Assembly (NCBI GenBank): GCA_023400055.1
Contig: JAEXFN010000050.1
Coordinates: 1-50,010, forward strand
Source: Bacillota bacterium
GTDB lineage: Bacteria > Bacillota > UBA4882 > UBA8346
DNA length: 50,010 bases
Reading direction: 5' to 3'
Shown here: positions 25,071-33,751 of the stretch, in pieces
Position numbering within the stretch: the first letter of the stretch is position 1
Layout: each line of letters starts with the position of its first letter
The notes under the pieces: model-generated
What the model was told of the DNA's origin: nothing
The model's input: only the letters and a program-made list of their open reading frames with translations
Database searches by the model: none
Position numbers and translations under genes: made by a program

Positions 25071-26155
25071 ATATCCAACAGATTGGCGATCAACCGCCGG
25101 TTCTCCGCGCGATGGCCCACTGCCGACCGGAAATAGGCCGGGCCGAGCCCGCTAAAGTTGCGGCAATCGCGCACCAGGATCCCCCGTTTCCCCAGGCTGG
25201 CGATGAGTTGGGTCCCAGTAAACCGTGCCTGCTCGACTTTGGCCAGGAAGTAGTTGGCCTGCCAGGGAAAGACCGTTAAGCCGCTTACCTTCGGCAGCTC
25301 CCGGGCCAGCCACTGATTCTCGCGGTTCAGCCGTTCCCTGGTCCGTTTCAGAAAGCCGGGATCGATGATATAGGGGATCAACTCCTGCGCCAGGCGGTTG
25401 ACATTCCATTGATCCAGGGCCTTTTCAAGAGAACGGATCACCGTCGGACTGGCCATGGCCAAGCCCAGGCGCAAGCCGGGAACCGCCCCGATCTTGGTCA
25501 GCGAGTTGAGCACCAACAAGCGGGGAAATTGGTTCAGATAGCGGGCCGCGGTCAGCTCGGGGACTGCGCCGCAAAACCAGAGAAACGATTCATCCACCGC
25601 CAGCCAGGCTTGCCGCGCCTGAGCCAGTTCCAGCAGTTCCTGAAGCGCCTCTGCCGGAGTCCGACAACCGGTCGGATTGTTCGGCTGACAGACGAACAGC
25701 AGATCCCCCGGCCCCAACGTCCATCTGAGCCGCGACAGGTCGACCTGAAAATCAGCGGTCAGCGGCAATCGGGTCACCGGTTTGCCGCATTGTGTAAATG
25801 CCTCGGCGTATTCGGAAAAGGTCGGCTCCAGGACCACCGCCCGCCGGACCGGCAGGACCCAGGGCAGCCAGTGGATGAGTTCCGCGGCGCCATTCCCCAG
25901 GACCAGCCGGTCGGTGGCAATGCCGAAGAAAGCGGCCAACTGTGCCCGGCCATCCTGAGAGTGGGGTTGCGGATAACGCCGGATTTCCGGAAGACTGGCT
26001 AGCAGCTTAAACCATAATTTGGGGGGCGGTCCCCAAGGATTGACATTGATGCTGAAATCGAGAAAGCTGCGGCGGTGGTGCGCCGCCCGGGCCGCCTCGA
26101 TATTGCCGCCATGACTGTCCCTGGCGGTCGGAAGGGTCTGAAGTCGCTCCGACAT
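25055..26155 (-). CDS. cobD: L-threonine-O-3-phosphate decarboxylase (CobD)
   Basis: A 366-residue PLP enzyme of the HisC-like aminotransferase fold. It makes (R)-1-amino-2-propanol phosphate for the nucleotide loop of cobalamin. HGGN near residue 15 followed by DFSINVNPWGPP distinguishes CobD from HisC. The PLP lysine lies in NSLTKIGAVPGLRLG (about residue 230), and CQPNNPTG is the usual Asn-containing motif. It is the last gene of the cobalamin locus, 41 bases after cobS. No threonine kinase (PduX) gene is nearby. Confidence 0.9.
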   Translation of the reverse strand: MSERLQTLPTARDSHGGNIEAARAAHHRRSFLDFSINVNPWGPPPKLWFKLLASLPEIRRYPQPHSQDGRAQLAAFFGIATDRLVLGNGAAELIHWLPWVLPVRRAVVLEPTFSEYAEAFTQCGKPVTRLPLTADFQVDLSRLRWTLGPGDLLFVCQPNNPTGCRTPAEALQELLELAQARQAWLAVDESFLWFCGAVPELTAARYLNQFPRLLVLNSLTKIGAVPGLRLGLAMASPTVIRSLEKALDQWNVNRLAQELIPYIIDPGFLKRTRERLNRENQWLARELPKVSGLTVFPWQANYFLAKVEQARFTGTQLIASLGKRGILVRDCRNFSGLGPAYFRSAVGHRAENRRLIANLLDILKAL

Positions 26156-26196
26156 GTCCGTTAACTCACTTTACTATTATAGACCCAAATGCTTCA

Positions 26197-26931
26197 TCAG
26201 CCGGGAAGCTTGATCAACAAAGCCAGCCAACCCAGCAATTCCAAGATTTCGTTGGTGGCTCCCAGAATATCGCCGGTGATTCCGCCGAAGCGCCGCCGGA
26301 TCCATGGTGCCAATGCTCCCAGCGCCACGACGGCCACCAGCAGGATGATGACGGAGCGGGGTCCCGCCCAGAGGGCCGCCAGCAACATCAGCACCGTCGC
26401 CGTCACCAGCACCGCGGTTTGATTCGGAATCTGGAAGATGCGCAGCAGGCCCTGGGAAACCGAGGGCTGTGTGGTGAGGAAGCAGGCCATTCCCCAGCGG
26501 GAAACCACGGGCACCAGAACCAACAGCGGCAGCGGTTGATCGAACAGCTGCGGCAGCATCAGGATTTTACCCAAGATCAAGCAGTTCAAGGCCATGCCGC
26601 CGAATGCCCCCAACCGGCTGTCCTTCATGATCGCCAAACGTCGTTCCGGGCTCCCGCCCCCCAATCCGTCGGCGGTATCGGCAAACCCGTCCCAATGGAT
26701 CGCCCCGTTCAGCCAGGCGCTGGCGAAAACCGTCAGCCAGGCGGCTACCGTGAGCGGCATAATCCGGCCCAAACCGTGCAGTCCGACCCAGAAAAGCAGC
26801 CCGAAGAAGAGGCCCGCCACTGGGAAGAAACCGACCGCCCGGCCAAAATCGGCCGCTTCCGCCCGGCGCGGGCTGACCGGCAAAACCGTCAAAAAGCCCA
26901 CCGCCGTGCGCAGTGCGCGTATCGTCTTCAT
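26197..26931 (-). CDS. cobS: Adenosylcobinamide-GDP ribazoletransferase
   Basis: A 244-residue integral membrane enzyme that joins alpha-ribazole (phosphate) to adenosylcobinamide-GDP, the last step of cobalamin assembly. Family motifs are FLTVLPVS at the N-terminus, HWDGFADTADGLGGG (about residues 79-93) and IMKDSRLGAFG (about 100-110). Several hydrophobic segments span the rest. It begins 4 bases after cobU. Confidence 0.95.
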   Translation of the reverse strand: MKTIRALRTAVGFLTVLPVSPRRAEAADFGRAVGFFPVAGLFFGLLFWVGLHGLGRIMPLTVAAWLTVFASAWLNGAIHWDGFADTADGLGGGSPERRLAIMKDSRLGAFGGMALNCLILGKILMLPQLFDQPLPLLVLVPVVSRWGMACFLTTQPSVSQGLLRIFQIPNQTAVLVTATVLMLLAALWAGPRSVIILLVAVVALGALAPWIRRRFGGITGDILGATNEILELLGWLALLIKLPG

Positions 26932-26935
26932 GCTC

Positions 26936-27475
26936 TCATCCTTTAATCCTTACCGGAATTCCACTGACCACCCAATAGGCTTGATCACAGGCGGCGGCCA
27001 CCATTTGATTGGCCACGCCGGCCAGATCCCGGAAACTTCTCGCCAAGGGGTTCTCCGGCACGATTCCCGAGCCCACCTCGTTCGTGACGATAATGACCCC
27101 GGCGGGGCAGGCTTGAATCGCCTGGCTTAAATCAGCGAGGAGCGGTCGAAAAACTTCTTCCAGCCCCTTGAGAGCGGCTGGGTCCTGACCGAGCAGCCAG
27201 TTAGTGACGAACAACGTTAAACAATCGATCAATACAGTCGTACCGGACTGGGAACGGCGGAGTACACCCGCCAGATCCAGCGGTTCCTCGACGGTCTGCC
27301 ATTCGGGCGGCCGGCGCCGTCGATGCGCGGCGATGCGCTGCCGCATCTCGTCATCGAGCGGCGCCGCGGTAGCCACATAGATGACCGGGTCGCCCGATTC
27401 CAGAGCCAGCTTCTCGGCGAAACTGCTCTTGCCGGAACGGGTTCCGCCGGTGACCAACACATGCCGGCTGCTCAC
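26936..27475 (-). CDS. cobU: Adenosylcobinamide kinase / adenosylcobinamide-phosphate guanylyltransferase
   Basis: A 179-residue bifunctional enzyme. It has a P-loop TGGTRSGKSSFAE (about residues 9-21), RIAAHRRRRPPEW with the His that is guanylylated, DCLTLFVTNWL, and VTNEVGSGIVPENPLARSFRD. All are CobU/CobP signatures. Its start overlaps the cobT stop by 4 bases (ATGA), so translation is coupled. Confidence 0.96.
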   Translation of the reverse strand: MSSRHVLVTGGTRSGKSSFAEKLALESGDPVIYVATAAPLDDEMRQRIAAHRRRRPPEWQTVEEPLDLAGVLRRSQSGTTVLIDCLTLFVTNWLLGQDPAALKGLEEVFRPLLADLSQAIQACPAGVIIVTNEVGSGIVPENPLARSFRDLAGVANQMVAAACDQAYWVVSGIPVRIKG

Positions 27476-28527
27476 GCTTCCCCCTTGGCCACTCCGGCTG
27501 AGTCAAAAGTAGCCATTTCCTTTAAGGTCTTCAAGGCCGCTTCGATGACGCCGAAGGCCAGTACCGCTCCAGTCCCTTCTCCCAAGCGCATCTCCAGCTC
27601 CAGGACGGGTTTCAGCCCCAGGCTTTCCAATAAGCGACGATGGGCTTGTTCGGCTGAGCAATGGGAGGCGATCATATAATCCAGCGCCTGGGGCGCCAGC
27701 CGCGCCGCTACCAACGCCGTCGCGCTGCTGATGAAGCCATCGATCACCACTGGTGTCCGGCCGGCCGCCGCGCCGAGGATCAAACCGGCCAGCCCGGCGA
27801 TTTCCAGCCCGCCGACTTTGGCCAGTACATCCAAGGGATCGTCCGGATCCGGCCGGTTGACCGCCAGCGCCCGGTCGATCACTGCCGCCTTATGGAGGAC
27901 CGCTGTTTCCGCCAACCCGGTCCCCCGCCCGGTCACCGCAATCGCGGCCTGCCGGGTGAATGCAGCGATGATAGCGCTCGAAGCAGTCGTATTGCCGATG
28001 CCCATCTCCCCGGTGGCCAACAGTTGATAACCATCGGCGATCAGTTCCTCGGCCACGGCGATTCCCACTTCCAGAGCTTGTATCGCTTCTTCCCGGGTCA
28101 TCGCCGGACCCTGGGCCATATTCGCGGTGCCTAAGCGGACTTTTTTGGCCATCACCTGCGGAAAATCCAGCGGGGCGGCGACACCGACGTCGACCACCAC
28201 GACTTCGGCACCGGCATGGCGGGCTAGTACATTGATGGCCGCGCCGCCGTTGCAAAAGTTGGCGACCATCTGGACCGTGACTTCCTGGGGAAAAGCGCTG
28301 ACTCCTTCGGCCACCACGCCGTGATCGGCGGCCATCACCACGACTGCTTTCTTGCCGATCTCCGGAAAGAGCTTGCCGGTGATCCCGCCCAATTGAGCAG
28401 CGATGTTCTCAAGCACTCCCAGGCTCCCCGGGGGCTTGGTCAGCGTATCCTCCCGGGATCGCACCGCCGAAATGGCCTCCTGATTCAAAGGACTAATCCG
28501 CGAAATCGTATTTTGTAACAAATCCAA
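27472..28527 (-). CDS. cobT: Nicotinate-nucleotide-dimethylbenzimidazole phosphoribosyltransferase
   Basis: Makes alpha-ribazole phosphate from a lower-ligand base and nicotinate mononucleotide. Motifs include TKPPGSLGVLENIA, ADHGVVAEGVSAFP, NGGAAINVLA and GEMGIGNTTASSA. The start is taken as TTG at 28527 (351 residues, the usual size) because GGAGGG lies just before it; another TTG at 28557 lacks this. The lower ligand it uses cannot be predicted, since no BluB or BzaA-F genes are present. The gene follows a structured 70-base region after cbiB. Confidence 0.92.
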   Translation of the reverse strand: MDLLQNTISRISPLNQEAISAVRSREDTLTKPPGSLGVLENIAAQLGGITGKLFPEIGKKAVVVMAADHGVVAEGVSAFPQEVTVQMVANFCNGGAAINVLARHAGAEVVVVDVGVAAPLDFPQVMAKKVRLGTANMAQGPAMTREEAIQALEVGIAVAEELIADGYQLLATGEMGIGNTTASSAIIAAFTRQAAIAVTGRGTGLAETAVLHKAAVIDRALAVNRPDPDDPLDVLAKVGGLEIAGLAGLILGAAAGRTPVVIDGFISSATALVAARLAPQALDYMIASHCSAEQAHRRLLESLGLKPVLELEMRLGEGTGAVLAFGVIEAALKTLKEMATFDSAGVAKGEA

Positions 28528-28592
28528 AAGCAATCCCTCCGTTTCGAATCCTTTCAAAAACCATACCTACCACAACGTAAGCACAAGAAAAC

Positions 28593-28662
28593 CGGTCCAC
28601 TCATATCCAAATTTACGCGAACCCGTGACATACCGCGAGGTTGCAAAGGCGTAAATGGACCG
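28593..28662 (-). ncRNA. Structured leader-like element between cbiB and cobT
   Basis: Nested perfect helices: CGGTCCA/TGGACCG (28593-28599, 28656-28662), TTTACGC/GCGTAAA (28612-28618, 28649-28655) and AACC/GGTT, with asymmetric internal loops of 12 and 6 bases. No B12 box is present, so it is not a cobalamin riboswitch. It could be a regulatory RNA, a processing site or a repeat. Confidence 0.4.
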
Positions 28663-28677
28663 CCAATTATAATTTAT

Positions 28678-29628
28678 CTAAAAAGCCCAAACGGCCACGG
28701 CAGCGAGCACCAATAGCAAAGTAGCGACATTAAGCATCCGAATTACTCGTAAAATATCGCCCGGTTCCAGCGGCCGAACGGGATCGCCGAGATATTCGCG
28801 GAACGAGGTCCGGCCATGGTAGCTGTTGAAACCGCCCAAGCGAACGCCCAACGCCCCGGCGGTAGCCGCTTCCGGCCAACCTCCATTGGGGCTGGGATGT
28901 TTCCGGGCATCCCGGCGCATCATCCGCCAGGCCCCTTTGGCGTCACCGCCCAGCAAACCGGCGGCGGCCACCATCAACCAGCCGCCGATTCGCGCCGGAA
29001 GATAGTTGGCCAAGTCGTCCAAGCGGGCAGCGGCCCAGCCGAAATGGAGGAAACGCTCGTTCTTATAACCCAGCATCGAATCCATGGTGTTTATCGCCCG
29101 ATAGGCCATGGCCAGGGGCGTTCCGCCCAATAAACCGTAAAAAAGCGGCGCGATGACCCCGTCCACCGTATTCTCGGCCACGGATTCCACTCCGGCCCGG
29201 ATCACCTCCGGTTCCGGTGAAGCGCTGGTGTCCCGGCCGACGATTTTGCCGGCCTCGTTCCGGGCCGTCGCCAGATCACCAACGCGCAAAGCCCGGTAAA
29301 TCGCCATTCCGGCCTCCCGCAAGCCCCGCCGGGCCACGGTGGTCCCCATCAACCAGATGTTAACCAGCCAGTGTAGCCAGCCAATGGGCTTAAGCCAATG
29401 CAGCACCAACAGCGTCATTCCGAAGACCAAAACCAATACTATCCCGACCGTGAGAATCCCTAACCCATGCAACGACCGGGTCGAACGGTTCGGCCGGTTC
29501 AGCCAACGTTCCAGACCAGCGATGACTTTCCCCATTCCGACCACCGGATGGGGCAGCCAAGGCGGGTCCCCCACCAAACTGTCGATGAGCAAGCCGCCCA
29601 AAACGGTCAGATAATTAAGCGGTCCCAT
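28678..29628 (-). CDS. cbiB: Adenosylcobinamide-phosphate synthase
   Basis: An integral membrane enzyme (316 residues from the ATG at 29628) that attaches aminopropanol phosphate to adenosylcobyric acid. Family motifs include DSLVGDPPWLPHPVVGMG, GRDTSASPEPEVIRAGVESVAENTVDGVIAPLFY, AYRAINTMDSMLGYKNERF and SPNGGWPEAATAGALGVRLGG. An ATG at 29649 is also in frame. Either start overlaps the end of cobQ (by 14 or 35 bases). Confidence 0.95.
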   Translation of the reverse strand: MGPLNYLTVLGGLLIDSLVGDPPWLPHPVVGMGKVIAGLERWLNRPNRSTRSLHGLGILTVGIVLVLVFGMTLLVLHWLKPIGWLHWLVNIWLMGTTVARRGLREAGMAIYRALRVGDLATARNEAGKIVGRDTSASPEPEVIRAGVESVAENTVDGVIAPLFYGLLGGTPLAMAYRAINTMDSMLGYKNERFLHFGWAAARLDDLANYLPARIGGWLMVAAAGLLGGDAKGAWRMMRRDARKHPSPNGGWPEAATAGALGVRLGGFNSYHGRTSFREYLGDPVRPLEPGDILRVIRMLNVATLLLVLAAVAVWAF

Positions 29629-31108
29629 ATTCGAGTCCCAGCCAATCATAGATGGTCCTTAGATCGAGATTCTGGCGGAGCATCGCTGCCAACTGCCGGT
29701 AACTCTCCTCGCGAATCTCCCGGAAGGAACGTACGGCCGCTGACAACGACAGACCTTTCCTCCGGCGGATAATATTCAAAAGATGAATACGAAATGAATC
29801 ATTATCCAGACAGCCATGAAGATAAGTCCCGAATAAATGCTGATTCACCTGACAGCCTTCCCAACTCCCGTCCGCCAAGCGGAACAAATTGGCATTGCCA
29901 CTGATCTCGCTGATTCCCTGATGAATCTCATAACCCAAAATGGGGTGATCCGTTCCGGACCCGTCCGGCCAAGTCGCCTGGACCTGCTGGAGCGTTTTGT
30001 CCCCCGCTTCAAAACGGGTGATGATCGGCAACAGGCCCAATCCCGGCAGTTGCGGCAACTCCGATTCCAATCCCAGCGGATCGTGGATCTCCCGTCCCAT
30101 CATCTGATAACCGCCACAGATCCCAAGGATCAAGGCATGATCCGCCACGGCGGCAATCCGCTCCGCCAAGCCGTTGCTTCGCAGCCATGCCAAATCCGCA
30201 GTCGTATTCTTGGTGCCGGGGAGAATGATCAGATCCACGCCTGCCAAGTCAGCGGAGCGTTCGATATAACGAACCGTCACGTCCGGTTCGCAACGCAACG
30301 CGTCAAAGTCAGTGAAGTTGGAAATCCGTGGTAGCCTTATTACACCGACCGCGATCCCAACTTCGCTCCGAACCGGTCCGTCGGCCAATCCCAACGAATC
30401 CTCTTCCGGCAATTCCAACCGGACATATGGCAACACACCCAGGATCGGCAGGCCGAGCCGTTCCTCCAGAAAATCCAGGCCGGGCTGGAGCAAACCCAGA
30501 TCGCCCCGGAACTTGTTGATGATGATCCCCTTCACCCGCCGCCGTTCTTCGGGGGCCAGCAGCTCCATCGTTCCCACCAGCGCTGCCAGACACCCGCCCC
30601 GGTCGATGTCGCCCACCAGAATCACCGGCGCATCGGCCATCTCGGCGATGGTCATGTTGGCGATGTCGTTGGCGCGCAGGTTAATCTCGGCCGGACTGCC
30701 CGCTCCTTCGATCACCACCACCTGATAATCCCGGCGCAACTCCGCCAAACACTCCCGAACCGTCTCCAAGGCATAGCCGGTCACTTCCTCGCGGTATTGA
30801 CGGGCCTCAAAATCGCCGAACGGCTTTCCCCGCAAGATAACCTGGGCCCGACGGTCGCCTTTGGGCTTCAGAAGCACCGGGTTCATGGCCACCGCGGGGG
30901 TTACCCGGGCCGCCTCGGCCTGCATCGTTTGCGAGCGGCTGATCTCGTAGCCATCGGGGGTCACCGCCGAATTTAACGCCATATTCTGCGACTTGAAAGG
31001 AGCCACCCGGTAGCCGTCGTCATTGAAAACCCGGCAAAGGCCGGCCGCGATCAAACTCTTACCGACGCTGGACGAAGTGCCCTGGATCATTAAAGTCCGG
31101 GCCGACAT
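29615..31108 (-). CDS. cobQ: Cobyric acid synthase (glutamine amidotransferase)
   Basis: A 497-residue enzyme amidating carboxyls b, d, e and g of adenosylcobyrinic diamide with ATP and glutamine. The N-terminal dethiobiotin-synthetase-like ATPase has GTSSSVGKSLIAAGLCR, FKSQNMALNS and EGAGSPAEINL. The C-terminal class I amidotransferase domain has the Cys nucleophile in LGICGGYQMMG. Its ATG shares one base with the hemL stop (TGATG). Confidence 0.96.
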   Translation of the reverse strand: MSARTLMIQGTSSSVGKSLIAAGLCRVFNDDGYRVAPFKSQNMALNSAVTPDGYEISRSQTMQAEAARVTPAVAMNPVLLKPKGDRRAQVILRGKPFGDFEARQYREEVTGYALETVRECLAELRRDYQVVVIEGAGSPAEINLRANDIANMTIAEMADAPVILVGDIDRGGCLAALVGTMELLAPEERRRVKGIIINKFRGDLGLLQPGLDFLEERLGLPILGVLPYVRLELPEEDSLGLADGPVRSEVGIAVGVIRLPRISNFTDFDALRCEPDVTVRYIERSADLAGVDLIILPGTKNTTADLAWLRSNGLAERIAAVADHALILGICGGYQMMGREIHDPLGLESELPQLPGLGLLPIITRFEAGDKTLQQVQATWPDGSGTDHPILGYEIHQGISEISGNANLFRLADGSWEGCQVNQHLFGTYLHGCLDNDSFRIHLLNIIRRRKGLSLSAAVRSFREIREESYRQLAAMLRQNLDLRTIYDWLGLEYGTA

Positions 31109-32409
31109 CAGCAGCCTCCCAATCCCGGCAAGATCGCCCGCAGGGTGATCAATGCTTGTTCCAGATCCGCATCCGTATGCGCCGTCGAGATAAAGCAGGT
31201 TTCGAACTGCCCGGGGCTGAAATAGAAGCCCCGTTCCAGCATGGCGTGGAAGAAACGGGCATAACGCTGCCGGTCGCTCCGCGTCGCACTTTCGTAATCG
31301 ACGACCGGTCCAGGGCTGAAAAAGATAGTGAACAGCGATTCCACCTGATTAATGGTTACCGGAATGCCGGCCGCCCCGAATAGCGCCCGCATTTCCGCGA
31401 CAAACGCCGCAGTCCGTTCGGCGAGCTTCGCATAGGGTCGCAGCTCCCGAAGCAATCGCAAGGTTGTCAATCCGGCCGCGACCGCCAGCGGATTGCCGGA
31501 GAGCGTTCCGGCCTGATAGACCGGGCCTTCCGGAGCCAATAACGCCATCAGCTCTCGTTTACCGCCGTAAGCCCCCACCGGCAAGCCGCCGCCGATAATT
31601 TTACCGAGACAGGTCAGGTCAGGCTCGATGCCATAACCGGTCTGCACGCCGCCGTACCCGACCCGGAAGCCGGTGATCACTTCGTCAAAGATCAGCACCG
31701 TGCCGCTAGCGGCAGTTAGCCGCCGCAATTCCTCCAGATAACCGGGCTTGGGAAGCACCAGCCCCATATTGCCGGGGAACGGCTCGACGATCACCGCCGC
31801 AATCTCGGAGCCCTTGGCGGCAAAGGCCGCCGCTAACGCCTCGCTGTCATTGAAAGGCAAAATCATCGTCTGGCCGGAAACGGCAGCCGTCACGCCCAAG
31901 GAATCGGGAATGCCCAAAGTGGCCGCTCCGGAACCGGCCTTCACCAGCAAACTGTCGGAATGCCCGTGATAGCAGCCGGCAAACTTCACCAGCAAACTCC
32001 GGCCCGTGAAGGCCCGGGCCAAGCGGATCGCGCTCATGGTCGCCTCAGTACCCGAATTGACCAGCCGGACCTGATCCATGCCCGGAAAAGCCGCCACGAT
32101 CGTCTCGGCCAGCTCGACTTCGGCCTCGGTCGGGGCGCCGAAACTGGTCCCGTCGACCATAACCCGCTCCAGAGCGGCCAGGATCTCCGGCCGGGCATGG
32201 CCCAGGATCAAGGGCCCCCACGAAGCCACAAAATCCAAATAACGCTGGCCATCGGCATCCCATAGATAAGCCCCGGCGCCTTTGGTGATGAAACGCGGCG
32301 TGCCGCCGACCGATCGAAAGGCGCGCACCGGACTGTTGACCCCGCCCGGGATGACCCGGAGGGCCCGTTCAAAAAGCTGCTGGGAATGTTCTACAATCTG
32401 ATCAGCCAT
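31108..32409 (-). CDS. hemL: Glutamate-1-semialdehyde 2,1-aminomutase
   Basis: A 433-residue PLP enzyme that makes 5-aminolevulinate from glutamate-1-semialdehyde. It has GVNSPVRAF near the N-terminus, NSGTEATMSAIRLAR, FDEVITGFRVGYGG and the PLP lysine in LGKIIGGGLPVGAYGG. It works after HemA in the C5 pathway. Its start overlaps hemB by 8 bases. Confidence 0.97.
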   Translation of the reverse strand: MADQIVEHSQQLFERALRVIPGGVNSPVRAFRSVGGTPRFITKGAGAYLWDADGQRYLDFVASWGPLILGHARPEILAALERVMVDGTSFGAPTEAEVELAETIVAAFPGMDQVRLVNSGTEATMSAIRLARAFTGRSLLVKFAGCYHGHSDSLLVKAGSGAATLGIPDSLGVTAAVSGQTMILPFNDSEALAAAFAAKGSEIAAVIVEPFPGNMGLVLPKPGYLEELRRLTAASGTVLIFDEVITGFRVGYGGVQTGYGIEPDLTCLGKIIGGGLPVGAYGGKRELMALLAPEGPVYQAGTLSGNPLAVAAGLTTLRLLRELRPYAKLAERTAAFVAEMRALFGAAGIPVTINQVESLFTIFFSPGPVVDYESATRSDRQRYARFFHAMLERGFYFSPGQFETCFISTAHTDADLEQALITLRAILPGLGGC

Positions 32410-33394
32410 AATATTTTCCTTCCTCTCTCAACCAAACCGCCGCTTCTTTGGCGTGATAGGTGATGATGGCGGCGGCGCCGGCCCGTTTCATCGAACGCAG
32501 GATCTCCAGGCTCACCCGTTTCCCGTCGATCCAGCCTTGGGCGGCGGCCGCCTTGACCATGGCATATTCGCCGCTGACGTTATAGGCCACGACCGGGATG
32601 TTGAATTCCTGCCGGGCGCGCTGGACGATGTCCAAATAACTCAAGGCCGGCTTGACAATGATCAGGTCCGCCCCCTCTTCGATGTCGGCGGCAATCTCCC
32701 GCATCGCTTCGTCGCTGTTGGCCGGGTCCATCTGATAGGTGGAACGATCGCCGAATTGCGGCGCCGAATCCGCCGCTTCCCGGAACGGGCCATAGAAACC
32801 GGAAGCGTATTTCGCGGCATATGAAAGGATCGGCAAGTTTTCGAAGCCATTGGCATCCAAAATGCTGCGCAGCGCCCCCACCCGTCCGTCCATCATGTCG
32901 GACGGAGCGATAATATCCACGCCGGCTTTGGCGTAGGATAGCGCCACTTGTTGCAGGATTTTCAAGGTAACATCGTTATCAATCAGGCAGCCTTTCAGCA
33001 CCCCGCAATGGCCGTGCGATGTATACTGGCAAAGGCAGAGATCGGCAATGACCAGAAGATCGGGCCGGTACGTCTTGATGGTCTGGATGGCCCGCTGTAC
33101 CGTGCCGTCGAACTGAAACGCGCTGGAGCCGATCTCATCTTTCCATTCCGGAAGTCCGAACAGCAGCACCGCTTGAATGCCCAATGCCGTGATCGCGGCG
33201 ATCTCCTGCGGCAATTGGTCGACGGAAAGATGGTAGTTACCGGGCATGGACGACAGTTCTTCCCGGACATTGGTGCCGGGAACCACAAACAATGGATAGA
33301 TTAGGTCGTCGATCCGCAGTACCGTCTCACGGAATATATCCCGGATTGCCGGATTCTGCCGCAACCGCCGCAAACGTTGAATTGGGAAAGGCAT
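32402..33394 (-). CDS. hemB: Porphobilinogen synthase (delta-aminolevulinate dehydratase)
   Basis: A 330-residue enzyme condensing two 5-aminolevulinates. The ATG at 33394 (MPFPIQRLRRLRQNP) is chosen for its GGAGA ribosome site. The Cys-rich segment ADLCLCQYTSHGHCG is of the zinc-binding kind. The two active-site lysines are in YAAKYASGFYGPF and LIIVKPALSYLD. It restarts the operon after a 357-base gap holding array B. Confidence 0.97.
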   Translation of the reverse strand: MPFPIQRLRRLRQNPAIRDIFRETVLRIDDLIYPLFVVPGTNVREELSSMPGNYHLSVDQLPQEIAAITALGIQAVLLFGLPEWKDEIGSSAFQFDGTVQRAIQTIKTYRPDLLVIADLCLCQYTSHGHCGVLKGCLIDNDVTLKILQQVALSYAKAGVDIIAPSDMMDGRVGALRSILDANGFENLPILSYAAKYASGFYGPFREAADSAPQFGDRSTYQMDPANSDEAMREIAADIEEGADLIIVKPALSYLDIVQRARQEFNIPVVAYNVSGEYAMVKAAAAQGWIDGKRVSLEILRSMKRAGAAAIITYHAKEAAVWLREEGKYYG

Positions 33395-33517
33395 ATTCTC
33401 ATCTCCAGATAAAATATTAATCGTTCTCAAGCCGTTATGACAAACTCCGGCCAAGACGGGATTGTCACAAAACCCAAATGATAAATTAACGCGTTGTGCT
33501 AATTAGACTTCATCTTT

Positions 33518-33727
33518 AATCATCAAGATCTTTATCCACCAAAGTTAGATCTTGATTCACAAAAGATCGATCTGGAATCGTCGCAGATCGATCTTTATTC
33601 ACAAAAGATTGATCTTTATCCACAAAAGGCAGATCTTTATTAACAAAAGGAAGATCTTTATCCACAAAAGATCGATCTGGAATCGTCGCAGATCGATCTT
33701 TATTCACAAAAGATCGATCTTTTGGGG
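33518..33727. repeat. 21-bp repeat array B (GATC type, 10 units)
   Basis: Ten units of exactly 21 bp, of the same family as array A: AAAGATCGATCTGG and GATCTTTATTCAC recur. Here CGTCGCAGATCG replaces the ACTCAAGGAAG of array A. It lies inside the cobalamin/heme gene run, between cobA-hemD and hemB, 25 bases after the cobA-hemD stop. A minus-strand frame reads as heptads NKDRSAT/IPDRSFV/DKDLPFV; the HKRSIWN frame seen in array A is also open on the plus strand. Confidence 0.95.
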
Positions 33728-33751
33728 ATAATGATTATCTTATCACGATAT

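Noticed and set aside
28558..28677. Second cobalamin riboswitch before cobT
   Set aside because: The region is structured but lacks the CCGCCACTG and B12-box sequences seen at 47105-47258.
33395..33517. Cobalamin riboswitch or clear promoter before hemB
   Set aside because: No B12-box signature; possible -10/-35 pairs are too close to the ribosome site to trust.
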